Assembly: GCA_019112785.1 (NCBI GenBank)
Contig: DXIQ01000043.1
Location: forward strand, 1-57,824
DNA from: Candidatus Blautia stercorigallinarum
Lineage (GTDB): Bacteria > Bacillota > Clostridia > Lachnospirales > Lachnospiraceae
DNA: 57,824 nt
Reading direction: 5' to 3'
Positions 8,323 through 18,400 of this stretch are shown piece by piece. The position numbers and the translations under genes were made by a program. Position 1 is the first letter of the stretch. Every line of letters begins with the position of its first letter. A model generated the notes under the pieces. That model was not told where the DNA came from and did no database searches. It saw only the letters and a program-made list of their open reading frames with translations.

Positions 8323-8363
8323 AGGGCGTATTTACCGTAAAAGGTGAATGCGCCTTTTTTATT
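8323..8363 (+). terminator. Terminator-like hairpin inside the Lrp leader
   Basis: AGGGCGTATTTACC pairs along 14 positions (three wobbles) with GGTGAATGCGCCTT and is followed by TTTTATT. It lies 30 bases after the promoter start and 90 bases before the Lrp gene. It could be an attenuator of that gene or the end of a separate RNA of about 70 nt. Confidence 0.75.
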
Positions 8364-8365
8364 CC

Positions 8366-8402
8366 CGCGAGCAGGGAGCCGGGCGGACATGGTGGCATGT
8401 CC
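8366..8402. other. GC-rich hairpin segment before the Lrp gene
   Basis: CCCGCGAGCAGGGAGCC is followed by GGACATG-GTGG-CATGTCC, a perfect 7-bp stem at 8384-8401 in a GC-rich patch. The string GCAGGGAGCC also occurs, inverted, in every unit of the 79-bp repeats at 29.2 kb. This suggests a family of dispersed intergenic elements. Confidence 0.35.
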
Positions 8403-8453
8403 ATTTGACGACTTTCGCGAGGGTCTTTGACTAAAGCAAAAGGAGAAAATAAG

Positions 8454-8951
8454 ATGAAAAAGGATGTGTTGGATACAGCGGACAAAATCATTCTGGATAT
8501 ACTCCAGGAAAATGCCAAGACCCCTTTAAAGGATATTGCCAGGAAAGTCTATCTTTCAACTCCCGCGGTTTCGGCCAGGATCGAGAAGATGGAAAAGGAA
8601 GGGATCATCACCGGCTATTATGCCCAGGTCAATCCTCTGGCTCTGGGATATCATATCAAAGCCCTGATCAATCTGGAGGTACCGCCGGAGGATAAAAAAG
8701 AGTTTTATCCTTTTGTAAAAGCATGTTCCAATGTGATCGAATGCAACTGTGTGACAGGTGATTATTCTATGGTACTGGAAGTGCTTTTCCCAAGCACGAT
8801 AGAACTGGATCAGTTTATCGGGGAACTTCAGAGGTTCGGGCGGACAAAGACACTGATCGTATTTTCAACTTCTGTAGAGCACAGAGGGATTACTGCAGAT
8901 ATTGATTCTCAAGGGATGGGAGATAGAGGAAAGCCTGAAGGAATGCCTTGA
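8454..8951 (+). CDS. Lrp/AsnC family transcriptional regulator
   Basis: The protein has 165 residues from ATG 8454, which has AAAAGGAG 9 bases upstream; the TTG at 8427 precedes that site and is rejected. An N-terminal helix-turn-helix (about 5-60, with LKDIARKVYLSTPAVSARIEKM) is followed by the RAM effector domain (about 65-145). Such proteins assemble as octamers and sense amino acids. It is divergent from gdhA, and its leader carries a terminator-like hairpin. A role in gdhA control is an inference from position. Confidence 0.92.
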   Translation: MKKDVLDTADKIILDILQENAKTPLKDIARKVYLSTPAVSARIEKMEKEGIITGYYAQVNPLALGYHIKALINLEVPPEDKKEFYPFVKACSNVIECNCVTGDYSMVLEVLFPSTIELDQFIGELQRFGRTKTLIVFSTSVEHRGITADIDSQGMGDRGKPEGMP

Positions 8952-9046
8952 ATCATAGAAGACTTTTATGATAGAATCTTACAGGCAAAGAAACGAGATT
9001 TTATCCGAAAGCGAAGAAATGTGCTCAGGACAGCAGGAGAGGCACA

Positions 9047-9988
9047 ATGACTTTAAATCAGCTTAATTATGTAATTACCATAGCGGAGCAGGGCTCCATT
9101 AATAAAGCTGCGCAACAGCTGTATATTTCCCAGCCTTCCCTGACCAGCGCGGTCCGGGAGCTGGAGAAAGAGCTGGGGATCGTACTGTTCCACCGAAGCG
9201 GCAAAGGGGTGACCCTGACCAATGACGGGGCAGAATTCCTCTTATATGCCAGGCAGCTTTACGGGCAATATGAAGAGATACTGGATAAGTACGGAAAGAA
9301 CGGTTCCCTGAAAAAGAAATTCGGAGTATCGGCCCAGCACTATTCCTTTGCGGTAAAGGCATTTGTGGATATGGCGAAACAGTTTGATATGTCAAAATAT
9401 GAATTTGCCATGCGGGAGACCAGGACGGCAGAGGTGATCCGGGATGTGAGCACTATGAAAAGCGAGATCGGTGTTCTGTACCTGTCGGATTTTAACCGGA
9501 AGAGCCTGGAAAAGCTTCTCAGGACTGCAGGACTGGAGTTCCATCCTCTGGCACAGTGCCGGGCATATGTATATCTCTGGAAGGGACATCCCCTTGCAGG
9601 GCAGGCCGCCATTTCCTTTGATCAGCTGGCAGAGTATCCCTGCCTGGCTTTTGAGCAGGGGGATAACAGTGCCTTTTATCTGGCGGAAGAAATACTGTCC
9701 ACCAATGAATATCCCAAGATCATCCGGGCAAATGACAGAGCTACTATGCTGAACCTGATGGTGGGTCTTAATGGCTATACTCTCTGTTCAGGGATCATCA
9801 GCCAGGAACTGAACGGAGATGATTTTGCCGCCATTCCCTTCCAGGATGATGAAGAAAATCAGAACAGCGTTATGGAGATCGGGTATGTGGTAAGAAAGAA
9901 TACATTTCTCAGCAAAATGGGAGAACTGTATATAGAAGCATTAAAAGAATCTCTTAAAAATTCAGACAGCAAAGATACTCAGTTATAG
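9047..9988 (+). CDS. LysR family transcriptional regulator
   Basis: The protein has 313 residues. The helix-turn-helix lies in the first 60 (GSINKAAQQLYISQPSLTSA, VRELEKELGIVLF) and a LysR substrate domain follows. AGGAGAGG precedes the ATG. It sits 97 bases before metY on the same strand, separated by a terminator whose stem includes its own stop codon. LysR proteins commonly control sulfur amino acid genes, so metY is a reasonable target, but the sequence does not prove it. Confidence 0.92.
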   Translation: MTLNQLNYVITIAEQGSINKAAQQLYISQPSLTSAVRELEKELGIVLFHRSGKGVTLTNDGAEFLLYARQLYGQYEEILDKYGKNGSLKKKFGVSAQHYSFAVKAFVDMAKQFDMSKYEFAMRETRTAEVIRDVSTMKSEIGVLYLSDFNRKSLEKLLRTAGLEFHPLAQCRAYVYLWKGHPLAGQAAISFDQLAEYPCLAFEQGDNSAFYLAEEILSTNEYPKIIRANDRATMLNLMVGLNGYTLCSGIISQELNGDDFAAIPFQDDEENQNSVMEIGYVVRKNTFLSKMGELYIEALKESLKNSDSKDTQL

Positions 9989-10017
9989 ACTGGATCTATA
10001 ACCGGGTATCTTTTTTG
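9971..10017 (+). terminator. Terminator overlapping the LysR stop codon
   Basis: AAGATACTCAGTTATAGA and TCTATAACCGGGTATCTT form a stem ended by six T residues. The LysR stop TAG (9986-9988) lies inside the left arm. Confidence 0.85.
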
Positions 10018-10085
10018 TGTATTAGACAGCTTTTTGCTGCCATGATAGGATAAATTCCATCAAAAGAAAACGGGAGGTAAGTATT

Positions 10086-11393
10086 ATGGCAGATATAAGA
10101 GATTCTAAAAACTGGAGCTTTGAGACAAAACAGGTGCATACGGGGCAGGAACAGCCGGATCCGGCAACAGGGGCCAGGGCAGTTCCTATTTACGCCACCA
10201 CTTCTTATGTGTTTGACAACTGTCGCCAGGGAGCAGAACGGTTTGCTCTCAAGGAGCCGGGAAATATTTACGGAAGGCTGACCAATCCCACACAGGAAGT
10301 ATTTGAACAGAGAATGGCGGCTCTGGAGGGAGGAACGGGGGCTTTGGCTACTGCTTCGGGAGCGGCAGCCATTACCTATACTTTTCAGGCCCTGGCAAAA
10401 GCAGGGGAACATATCGTAGCCTCCAAAAGGATCTATGGAGGAACTTATAATCTTCTGGCCCATACCCTTCCTCTGACCAGCGGTATTACAGCCAGCTTTG
10501 CAGATCCTGAGGATGAAGAGGCTTTTGAAAAGGAAATACGGGAAAATACAAAAGCAATCTTTACAGAGACTCTGGGAAATCCCCATTCTAATGTGGCGGA
10601 TCTGGAAAAGCTGGCCAGGATCGCCCACAAGCATAACATTCCCCTGGTCGTAGATTCTACCTTTGCCACACCTTACCTGGTGCGGCCCATAGAATATGGA
10701 GCGGACATTGTGGTCCATTCCGCTACGAAATTTATCGGAGGTCATGGAACAGCCCTGGGCGGGGTTATCGTGGACAGCGGAAGGTTTGACTGGAAGGATT
10801 CCGGAAGATATCCCTGGATCTCTGAACCCAATCCCAGTTACCACGGGGCTGTTTTTACAGAGGCGGCGCCGGAGGCTCCCTTTGTAACCTATATCCGGGC
10901 TGTGCTTCTTCGGGATACCGGGGCTGCTATATCTCCCTTCCATGCGTTTCTCCTCCTCCAGGGACTGGAGACCCTTTCTCTCAGAGTAGAGCGTCATACA
11001 GAAAACGCATTGAAAGTGGTAAAATATCTGGCAGCTCATCCCCAGGTGGAGAAGGTCCATCACCCGTCTCTGGAAAGTGAGCCTACCCATGAATTATATA
11101 AAAAGTATTTTCCAAAGGGAGGGGGCTCTATATTTACCTTTGAGATAAAAGGAGACGCCGGGAGGGCACAGAGGTTTATTGACCATCTTCCGATTTTTTC
11201 CCTGCTGGCCAATGTGGCAGATACCAAATCACTGGTCATCCACCCTGCCTCGACTACTCACAGTCAGTGCACCCCGGAAGAACTGCTGGAGCAGGGGATC
11301 CGGCCAAATACGATCCGGCTGTCTGTGGGGATCGAGAATGGGGAAGATCTGATCGCGGCACTGGAAGCTGCATTCCGGGATGCCCCCTATTGA
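10086..11393 (+). CDS. metY: O-acetylhomoserine aminocarboxypropyltransferase (sulfhydrylase)
   Basis: The 435-residue enzyme belongs to the pyridoxal-phosphate Cys/Met metabolism family. O-acetylhomoserine plus sulfide gives homocysteine, the direct sulfhydrylation route to methionine. The PLP lysine is K215 in HSATKFIGG, the phosphate-binding YGRLTNPT is at 62-69, and Asp190 is the usual pyridine-nitrogen partner. The length above 420 residues, with an insertion near 230-260, separates MetY from the shorter cystathionine enzymes. CGGGAGG precedes the ATG. A methionine gamma-lyase is the main alternative. Confidence 0.93.
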   Translation: MADIRDSKNWSFETKQVHTGQEQPDPATGARAVPIYATTSYVFDNCRQGAERFALKEPGNIYGRLTNPTQEVFEQRMAALEGGTGALATASGAAAITYTFQALAKAGEHIVASKRIYGGTYNLLAHTLPLTSGITASFADPEDEEAFEKEIRENTKAIFTETLGNPHSNVADLEKLARIAHKHNIPLVVDSTFATPYLVRPIEYGADIVVHSATKFIGGHGTALGGVIVDSGRFDWKDSGRYPWISEPNPSYHGAVFTEAAPEAPFVTYIRAVLLRDTGAAISPFHAFLLLQGLETLSLRVERHTENALKVVKYLAAHPQVEKVHHPSLESEPTHELYKKYFPKGGGSIFTFEIKGDAGRAQRFIDHLPIFSLLANVADTKSLVIHPASTTHSQCTPEELLEQGIRPNTIRLSVGIENGEDLIAALEAAFRDAPY

Positions 11394-11454
11394 CGAAATT
11401 TGTGCAAAGCAGTAAGATAAGCTTTGCAGAATGCGAATTTTGGGGGAAATGTCC

Positions 11455-12831
11455 ATGAAAAAGAATAAATTTGAGATTGATATGTGTAATGGCTCCATTA
11501 TGGATAAGCTGATATCCTTTTCCCTTCCTCTTATGCTTACCAGTATCCTGCAGCTGATGTTTAACGCGGTGGATATTATTGTGGTGGGAAGGTTCAGCGG
11601 AAGCCAGGCTCTTGCGGCGGTGGGTTCTACCACGGCTCTGATCAATATTTTTACCAACCTGTTTATCGGGATCTCGCTGGGAGCTAATGTCCTGGCGGCA
11701 AGATATTATGCGGCAGGCCGGGACAAGGAAATGTCAGAAGCAGTACATACAGCCATTGCACTGGCTCTTGTCAGCGGTATCATTATGGCCTTTGTGGGAG
11801 TGGGGGCGTCCAGGTTTGCCCTGGAGCTTATGGACACTCCGGCGGATGTGATCGATCAGTCTGTACTTTATATGAGGATCTATTTCATGGGCATGCCCTT
11901 TTTTATGCTGTATAACTATGGGGCTGCCATTTTAAGGGCAGTAGGGGATACAAAGAGGCCTCTTCTTTTCCTGCTGGCGGCAGGGATGACCAACGTGGTG
12001 CTGGATCTGCTCCTGGTTATCGTGATCCCTCTGAGTGTGGCAGGGGTGGCTATCGGAACGGTAGCTTCCCAGATGATCTCCTGTATCCTGGTGCTCTGGT
12101 GTCTTCACCGGACAGAAGGGAGCTATCAGCTTCGCTTTTCAAAGCTCAGGATCCGGAGTGTATATCTGAAACGTATCTTCCAGGTGGGGATACCTGCAGG
12201 GATTCAGAGCACGGTGATCAATTTTTCCAACGCACTGCTCCAGTCTTCGGTGAATTCCTTTGGCTCCACGGCAATGGCCGGTTATACCGCTGCCAATAAC
12301 GTGCTGGGATTTTTATATTCGGCAGTCAATGCAGTGACCCAGGCATGTATGAGTTTTACAAGCCAGAACTACAGTGTAGGGAAAACAAAGAGAATGGACA
12401 GGGTCTTTGTGGATTGTATCATCCTTTCTGTAGGAGTGTCTGCAGTCCTTGGAGTGGGCGCCTACGTGTTCGGTTCCCAGGTGCTGGGAATCTATACCAG
12501 CGATCCGGAGGTTATCCAGTGCGGCCTTGAGATCTTGTCCATTACTACAGTGCCCTATTTCCTATGTGGTATTATGGATCTTATACCGGGAGCTCTCAGG
12601 GGAATGGGACATTCCGGCGTGCCTATGATCCTCTCTATTATCGGAACGGTAGGTACCAGGGTTTTGTGGATCTATGCGTTTTTCCCTCACAACAGATCCC
12701 TTCACTTTTTATTTATTTCTTATCCCGGGTCCTGGATCGCTACGATCGTTATGCAGGCGGTATGTTTCTATTTTGTGCGGAAGCAGTGTATGAGGCAGGT
12801 AAAACAGGAAATCCCATCCGGCCGGAAGTAA
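11455..12831 (+). CDS. MATE family efflux transporter
   Basis: The 458-residue protein has about twelve membrane helices in two pseudo-symmetric halves, typical of MATE pumps that export drugs or metabolites in exchange for Na+ or H+. The opening ISFSLPLMLTSILQLMFNAVD and the nearby VGRFSG are family landmarks. ATG 11455 follows TGGGGG and matches where family members begin; the ATG at 11431 has no ribosome site. It lies 61 bases after metY with no terminator between, so readthrough is likely. Substrate unknown. Confidence 0.92.
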   Translation: MKKNKFEIDMCNGSIMDKLISFSLPLMLTSILQLMFNAVDIIVVGRFSGSQALAAVGSTTALINIFTNLFIGISLGANVLAARYYAAGRDKEMSEAVHTAIALALVSGIIMAFVGVGASRFALELMDTPADVIDQSVLYMRIYFMGMPFFMLYNYGAAILRAVGDTKRPLLFLLAAGMTNVVLDLLLVIVIPLSVAGVAIGTVASQMISCILVLWCLHRTEGSYQLRFSKLRIRSVYLKRIFQVGIPAGIQSTVINFSNALLQSSVNSFGSTAMAGYTAANNVLGFLYSAVNAVTQACMSFTSQNYSVGKTKRMDRVFVDCIILSVGVSAVLGVGAYVFGSQVLGIYTSDPEVIQCGLEILSITTVPYFLCGIMDLIPGALRGMGHSGVPMILSIIGTVGTRVLWIYAFFPHNRSLHFLFISYPGSWIATIVMQAVCFYFVRKQCMRQVKQEIPSGRK

Positions 12832-12862
12832 GAGCAGGTATGGGTTTATGTTTATGAAAATA

Positions 12863-12907
12863 AGCGGAGATTTCAAAAATTTTTACAGTTTTTGAGGTCT
12901 CCGTTTC
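12863..12907 (+). terminator. Terminator after the MATE gene
   Basis: CGGAGATTTCAAAAA and TTTTTGAGGTCTCCG form a 15-bp stem with wobbles and a short interrupted T-tail. A TATAAT at 12913-12918 directly after it, with TTGAGG 15 bp upstream inside the stem, probably starts the next gene. Confidence 0.65.
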
Positions 12908-12959
12908 TGTGTTATAATTTGAAAAATGTGGAAATAAAACAGAAACAGGAGATATAGTT

Positions 12960-14252
12960 ATGGAGAAAAAAATACCGAAAGTAATGGCAGATTTATTTGA
13001 CTCTCTGAAGGAACAGTGGAAGGATGAACCGGAACTGCTGGAAGTGTTTAAAAGCTGTTATACTAATACGCTGGATACTACGGTGAAAAGAATGGAAGAC
13101 GGAACTACTCATGTGATCACCGGGGATATTCCCGCTATGTGGCTGCGGGATTCGGCAGCCCAGCTTCGGCCTTATATTTTTCTGGCAAAGGAAGACCGGG
13201 AGATCCAGGAGATCATAGCAGGGCTGGTAAAGCGGCAGTTCCGGTATATTTGTATCGATCCTTACGCCAATGCCTTCAACTCTTCCCCAAGCGGCGCCTG
13301 CTGGGAAAAGGATGATCCGGATCAGAATCCCTGGGTATGGGAGAGAAAGTTTGAGGTGGATTCTCTCTGTTACCCCATACAGATGGCCTGGCTGCTCTGG
13401 AAAAATACCGGGTGTGTTTCCCAGTTCGAAGGAGATTTTCAGAAAGGTATCGGAAAGATCCTGGAAGTTTTCCGCAGGGAGCAGGCTCATGAAGAAAATT
13501 CAGACTATCGTTTTATAAGAGGCAACAGTTTTTATAATGATACTCTTTCCAGAGAAGGAAAAGGCGCTCTGGTAAAATCTAATACAGGGCTGATCTGGTC
13601 AGGCTTTCGGCCAAGTGACGATGCCTGCACCTATGGATATCTGATCCCTTCTAATATGTTCGCCGTGGTAGTACTGAGATATCTGGAAGAGATGGAAAGG
13701 GAGATCTTTCACTGTCCGGACCTGGAGAAAGAAGCCAGAGAGCTGAAGGAAGAGATCTACAATGCCATAGAGAGCATAGGAAAAACTGCTACTGAGGAAT
13801 TCGGGGTGATCTATGCTTACGAGACAGATGGATATGGAATGTATAATCTGATGGACGACGCCAATGTGCCAAGCCTGCTGGCTATGGATTATCTGGGCTA
13901 TCCCGGGGATCCGGATACCGGGGAAAATACCAGGAGATTTCTTCTTAGCAATGCCAATCCTTATTATTATGAAGGCAAAAAGGCGGCAGGTATCGGCAGT
14001 CCTCATACTCCTTCCAGCTATATCTGGCATATTTCTATGGCTGTCCAGGGGCTGACCAGCAAAGAGCCTGAAGAAAAGAAAAGGATACTGAGAAATATGG
14101 CAGCTACTACCGGAGGAAAAGGAGTCATGCATGAAGGATTTCATGTGGATGATGACACAAGATATACCAGAGAATGGTTTTCCTGGGCAAACGCCATGTA
14201 TGCAGAGCTGTTTTTGGACTGCAGCGGATATCGTTTAAAGATCAGAGCGTAA
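12960..14252 (+). CDS. GH125 exo-alpha-1,6-mannosidase
   Basis: The 430-residue protein matches glycoside hydrolase family 125, inverting, metal-independent exo-alpha-1,6-mannosidases with an (alpha/alpha)6 barrel. Recognised blocks are GDIPAMWLRDSAAQ near residue 55, DPYANAF near 101, WVWERKFEVDSLCYP near 128, and the C-terminal GFHVDDDTRYTREWFSWANAMYAEL with the acidic and Trp residues of the active site. There is no signal peptide, so it acts in the cytosol on imported mannosides. ACAGGAGA precedes the ATG. It is the first gene of the mannoside locus, 26 bases before the DUF4432 gene. Confidence 0.92.
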   Translation: MEKKIPKVMADLFDSLKEQWKDEPELLEVFKSCYTNTLDTTVKRMEDGTTHVITGDIPAMWLRDSAAQLRPYIFLAKEDREIQEIIAGLVKRQFRYICIDPYANAFNSSPSGACWEKDDPDQNPWVWERKFEVDSLCYPIQMAWLLWKNTGCVSQFEGDFQKGIGKILEVFRREQAHEENSDYRFIRGNSFYNDTLSREGKGALVKSNTGLIWSGFRPSDDACTYGYLIPSNMFAVVVLRYLEEMEREIFHCPDLEKEARELKEEIYNAIESIGKTATEEFGVIYAYETDGYGMYNLMDDANVPSLLAMDYLGYPGDPDTGENTRRFLLSNANPYYYEGKKAAGIGSPHTPSSYIWHISMAVQGLTSKEPEEKKRILRNMAATTGGKGVMHEGFHVDDDTRYTREWFSWANAMYAELFLDCSGYRLKIRA

Positions 14253-14278
14253 TAACAGTGGAGAAAGGATAGAAGCAG

Positions 14279-15319
14279 ATGAAAAAAGAAAAAATATTCC
14301 GATATGCCGGGCATATGGCCCAGGCAGCCGAGATACGGGAAATTTCTTATGAAGAAGGCAGAGCAGGGGGAATGAAAGCCTGGCAGATCAAGAACGGCCC
14401 CCTGAATTTTACAGTGATGAAGGATAAGTGTCTGGACCTGGCGGAGCTGTCTTATAAAGGGATAAATATGAGCTTTTTGTCAAAACCCGGCCTTCAGGGG
14501 AGAAATCATTATGACACCAATGGACAGGAAGCCCAGAGGAGTATTATGGGAGGCATGATGTTTACCTGCGGGCTGGAGAATATCTGCGCGCCGTATTCTT
14601 CACAGGGAAAGGACTATCCCATGCACGGCAGGATCCGGACCACGCCAGCAGAGCATACAGGGGCCTGGACCCGGTGGGAGGAGGACTCCTATGTGATGAC
14701 GGTCCAGGGGGAAATGCGGGAAGCAGAACTGTTTGGTGAAAATATGGTATTTCAAAGAAAGATCACTACGTCCTGGCCGGGTAAGGAGATTCTTATTGAG
14801 GATACCATAGAAAACCAGGGCTTCCGGGAAGAGACGGCTATGCTGCTGTATCATTTTAATGTAGGCTATCCTCTGCTGGAGGAAAACGCCAGGATCGTGA
14901 TCCCTACAAAGAAAGTGATCCCAAGAGATGAGCAGGCAGCAGGCCATGAGGAGCTGTACTGGAAGATGGAAGCACCTGTGGACAATGAGCCGGAATATGT
15001 ATTTCTCCATGAGCTGAAGGCAGATGAAAAAGGAAATACCTTTGCCGCAGCGATCAATGAAAGACTGGGTCTGGGAATCCGGCTGGAATTCAATAAAGAG
15101 CGTCTTCCTTATTTCATGGAATGGAAGTCCCTTGCCAGCGGAGACTATGTGGTAGGACTGGAGCCGGCCAACTCCAGCGTATACGGAAGAGGATACCATG
15201 AGGAAAGAGGCGATCTTCACAAGATCCCGCCTCTGGGTGTAGAAAAAACCTGGCTGAAGATCGTGATACTGGAAGGAGAAGAACTGGAGGAGACCATAAA
15301 GAAAGCAGACAGCATATAA
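14279..15319 (+). CDS. DUF4432 mutarotase-like protein
   Basis: The 346-residue protein resembles the DUF4432 branch of the galactose mutarotase superfamily, a beta-sandwich fold that binds sugars. Segments such as GPLNFTVMKDKCLDLAEL, GLENICAP and HGRIRTTPAE fit this group. There is no signal peptide. Catalysis is not proven for the family; anomer or epimer interconversion of a released mannose derivative is a guess from fold and neighbours. GAGAAAGGA lies before the ATG, and the gene follows GH125 closely in one operon. Confidence 0.8.
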   Translation: MKKEKIFRYAGHMAQAAEIREISYEEGRAGGMKAWQIKNGPLNFTVMKDKCLDLAELSYKGINMSFLSKPGLQGRNHYDTNGQEAQRSIMGGMMFTCGLENICAPYSSQGKDYPMHGRIRTTPAEHTGAWTRWEEDSYVMTVQGEMREAELFGENMVFQRKITTSWPGKEILIEDTIENQGFREETAMLLYHFNVGYPLLEENARIVIPTKKVIPRDEQAAGHEELYWKMEAPVDNEPEYVFLHELKADEKGNTFAAAINERLGLGIRLEFNKERLPYFMEWKSLASGDYVVGLEPANSSVYGRGYHEERGDLHKIPPLGVEKTWLKIVILEGEELEETIKKADSI

Positions 15320-15348
15320 TTTTTTCACCAAATGTAGAAAATGGAAAA

Positions 15349-15377
15349 TTGTAGTGCCCGGGAATGTTTCGTATAAT
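15349..15377 (+). promoter_or_regulatory. Promoter of the GH38 gene
   Basis: TTGTAG (15349-15354) and a perfect TATAAT (15372-15377) have a 17-bp spacer. The predicted start near 15384 rules out the in-frame GTG at 15354 as the GH38 start codon. Confidence 0.75.
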
Positions 15378-15428
15378 ATAGAAAACAGAAAACTACAACA
15401 TTACAATAGAAATCACAGGAGGGTTCCT

Positions 15429-18400
15429 ATGAAAGACATGTTTTTAACGGACAGGAAACTGGACAGAAGAATTACAGAGGTGAAAAAATACAGATACAGG
15501 AATATCCGGAATCTGGAGGAATTTGCGGTACAGGAAGATCTTCAGGGAGTGGTCAATCCCCAGGTGCCCGCAGAGTTTGACAACTGGGATACCATACATA
15601 CCGGGGACTGCTGGTCCGGAAGAGACCGCTATCTCTGGATGCACAAGGATATTGAGATCCCGGCCCAGTGGAAAGGCCAGAGAGTTGTGGGTGTTTTTGA
15701 TTTCGGCAACACAGGAGCCGGAAATAACTCCGGTTTTGAGGCTATGTGCTATATTGACGGAAAACCCTACCAGGGCGTAGATGTAAATCACAAGGAAGTA
15801 TTTTTTCCGGAAGAGTTTTGCGGAAAAACTGTAAATCTTACCTTCCGTCTCTGGTCCGGACTGGAAGGAGGAGGGGTTCCTGCTGTTCAGGAACATAAGA
15901 TCCGTCAGGCAGATCTGGCCTGCTTAGATGAACAGGCAGATGACTTTTATTATATGGGAACTCTGATCCTGGATACCATTGCTAATCTGGAGGATGGAAA
16001 TCCGGTGAAATATGATCTGAGGAATGCTCTGGATCAGGCCTGCCACTGTATTGACTGGTCTTATCCGGGAAGCGAGGCTTTTTATGAGTCCCTTCACCAG
16101 GCAGATCAGACCTTAAATGAAATGATCGATAAGATGGAGAAACATTCTTCGGTGAATGTTTACTGTGTAGGACATACCCACATTGATATGGCATGGCTGT
16201 GGAGACTGAAACATACCCATGAGAAAGCTTCCCGTTCTTTCTCTACAGTACTGCGTATGATGGAAATGTTCCCGGAATATATTTTCCTTCAGACACAGCC
16301 GCAGATTTACGAATATATAAAAGAAGATTTTCCGGAAATCTTTGAGGAGATCAAGAAACGGGTGAAAGAAGGACGGTGGGAAGCCGACGGAGGCATGTGG
16401 GTGGAAGCCGACTGCAACCTGACCAGCGGAGAATCCCTGACCCGGCAGCTCCTCATCGGAAGCAGATTCCTGAAAGAAGAATTGGGCAAAGACGTGGAAT
16501 ATCTCTGGCTCCCTGATGTATTCGGTTATTCCTGGGCGCTGCCCCAGATCCTGAAGAAGTCCGGCATTGACGTGTTTATGACTACCAAGATCAGCTGGAA
16601 CCAGTTTAACCGTATGCCCCATGATACTTTCCGCTGGAAAGGAATGGACGGTACCGAGGTGCTCACACACTTTATTACTACCCCGGAACCCTGGAACGGA
16701 CCGGATTCCTGGTTCTATACCTATAACGGCCTGCTGACGCCAAAGACGGTAAAGGGCGTATGGGAGTCTTACAGTGAAAAGGCTATGAACAAAGATCTGC
16801 TGATCTCATACGGATATGGAGACGGAGGCGGCGGCGTAAACCGCGACCTGCTGGAAGCCAGAAGAAGGATCGACAAGATCCCGGGCCTGCCTAACCTGAA
16901 AACCTCTACAGCAGGGGCGTATTTCCGGAAATTAAAGGAAAACGTGGAAAATACAGATCAATATGTAAATACCTGGGACGGAGAGCTGTATCTGGAGTAT
17001 CACAGAGGTACCTATACCAGCCAGGCTTACAATAAGAGAATGAACCGGAAGATGGAGCTTCTGTACCGCAGAGCAGAGTGGATGACTGCCATGGCCGCCA
17101 TGGGAGCCGGAGATCTGTCCCTGGCAGAACAGGAAAAGCTGACCAGGGGATGGAAGATGATCCTTACCAATCAGTTCCATGATATTATCCCGGGATCTTC
17201 CATTCATGAAGTATATGAGGATTCCAGAAAAGACTATCAGAAGATCCAGGAAATCGGTATGGAAGTCCTGGAAGATTTCCATAAGGATTCTATGGAAAAT
17301 ACAGAAAAGGCGTACACCGTATATAACGCTTCCGGCTGGAATATGAACGAGACTGTGGCCCTTCCGGTAAGCGGCTCCTGCAGCTTTACTGACGAGGATG
17401 GAAATCTCCTTGTTTCCCAGGATCAGGGAGATGTGGCTTATGTACAGGTAACAGATGTGCCTGCCATGGGACACAAGACGATCTTTGTAAAAGAAGGCAG
17501 GGAAGAAAGGGGACAGACACCTTTCAAAGTGCAGGAAAGAAAGGTGGAGACGCCATTCTATCTGGCAGAGTTAAATGGTTATGGCCAGATCACCCGCCTT
17601 TATGACAAAGAAGCCGGCAGAGAAGTGCTGGCAGCAGGCGAGAGAGGAAATGTCCTTCAGGTATTTGAGGATAAGCCAATCGACAACGACGCCTGGGATA
17701 TTGATATTTTCTATCAGCATAAAATGCGGGAGATCACTGATCTTACTGCTTTCCAGATCACGGAAATGGGACCGCTGCGGTTAACCATCCATATGGAATG
17801 GAATTATATGAATACCGCTATCTTCCAGGATATGATCTTCTACAGTAACAGCAGAAGGATCGATTTTAAGACCAAGGTTGATTTCCATGAAAGACAGCAG
17901 CTGATCAAGACAGCCTTTACTGTGGATATCAGAAGCACATATGCTACCTATGATATCCAGTATGGAAATGTCCGCAGACCAAATCACTGGAATACAAGCT
18001 GGGATCAGGCCAGATTTGAAAGCGTGGGACACCGGTTCGCGGATCTCTCTGAGAGAAACTACGGCGCTGCCCTGCTGAACGACTGTAAGTACGGATACGA
18101 CATTAAAGACAATGTTATGCGTCTGTCTCTTCTTCGTTCAGGCCTTCAGCCGGATCATCTCCAGGATCTGGGCACCCATGAGTTTACTTATGCTTTCCTG
18201 CCTCATACCGGAGACTTTGTGGCAGGACATGTAGTAGAAGAAGCCTATGGACTGAATAATCCTATGGATGTTTTCGAAGGACAGGATAAGACCGGCTACA
18301 GCAGCTTCTTTACTCTGGATAATCCTCAGGTAGAGATAGATGCGGTAAAGAAATCAGAAGACGGAAAGTATCTGGTGGTAAGATTCCATGATTTCGCAGG

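Noticed and set aside
9996..11090. 364-residue ORF antisense to metY
   Set aside because: It mirrors the metY reading frame, has Cys/Ser-rich random composition and no family features.
15354..15428. Extended N-terminus of the GH38 enzyme
   Set aside because: The GTG lies in the -35 box of its own promoter. The ATG at 15429 has AGGAGG.
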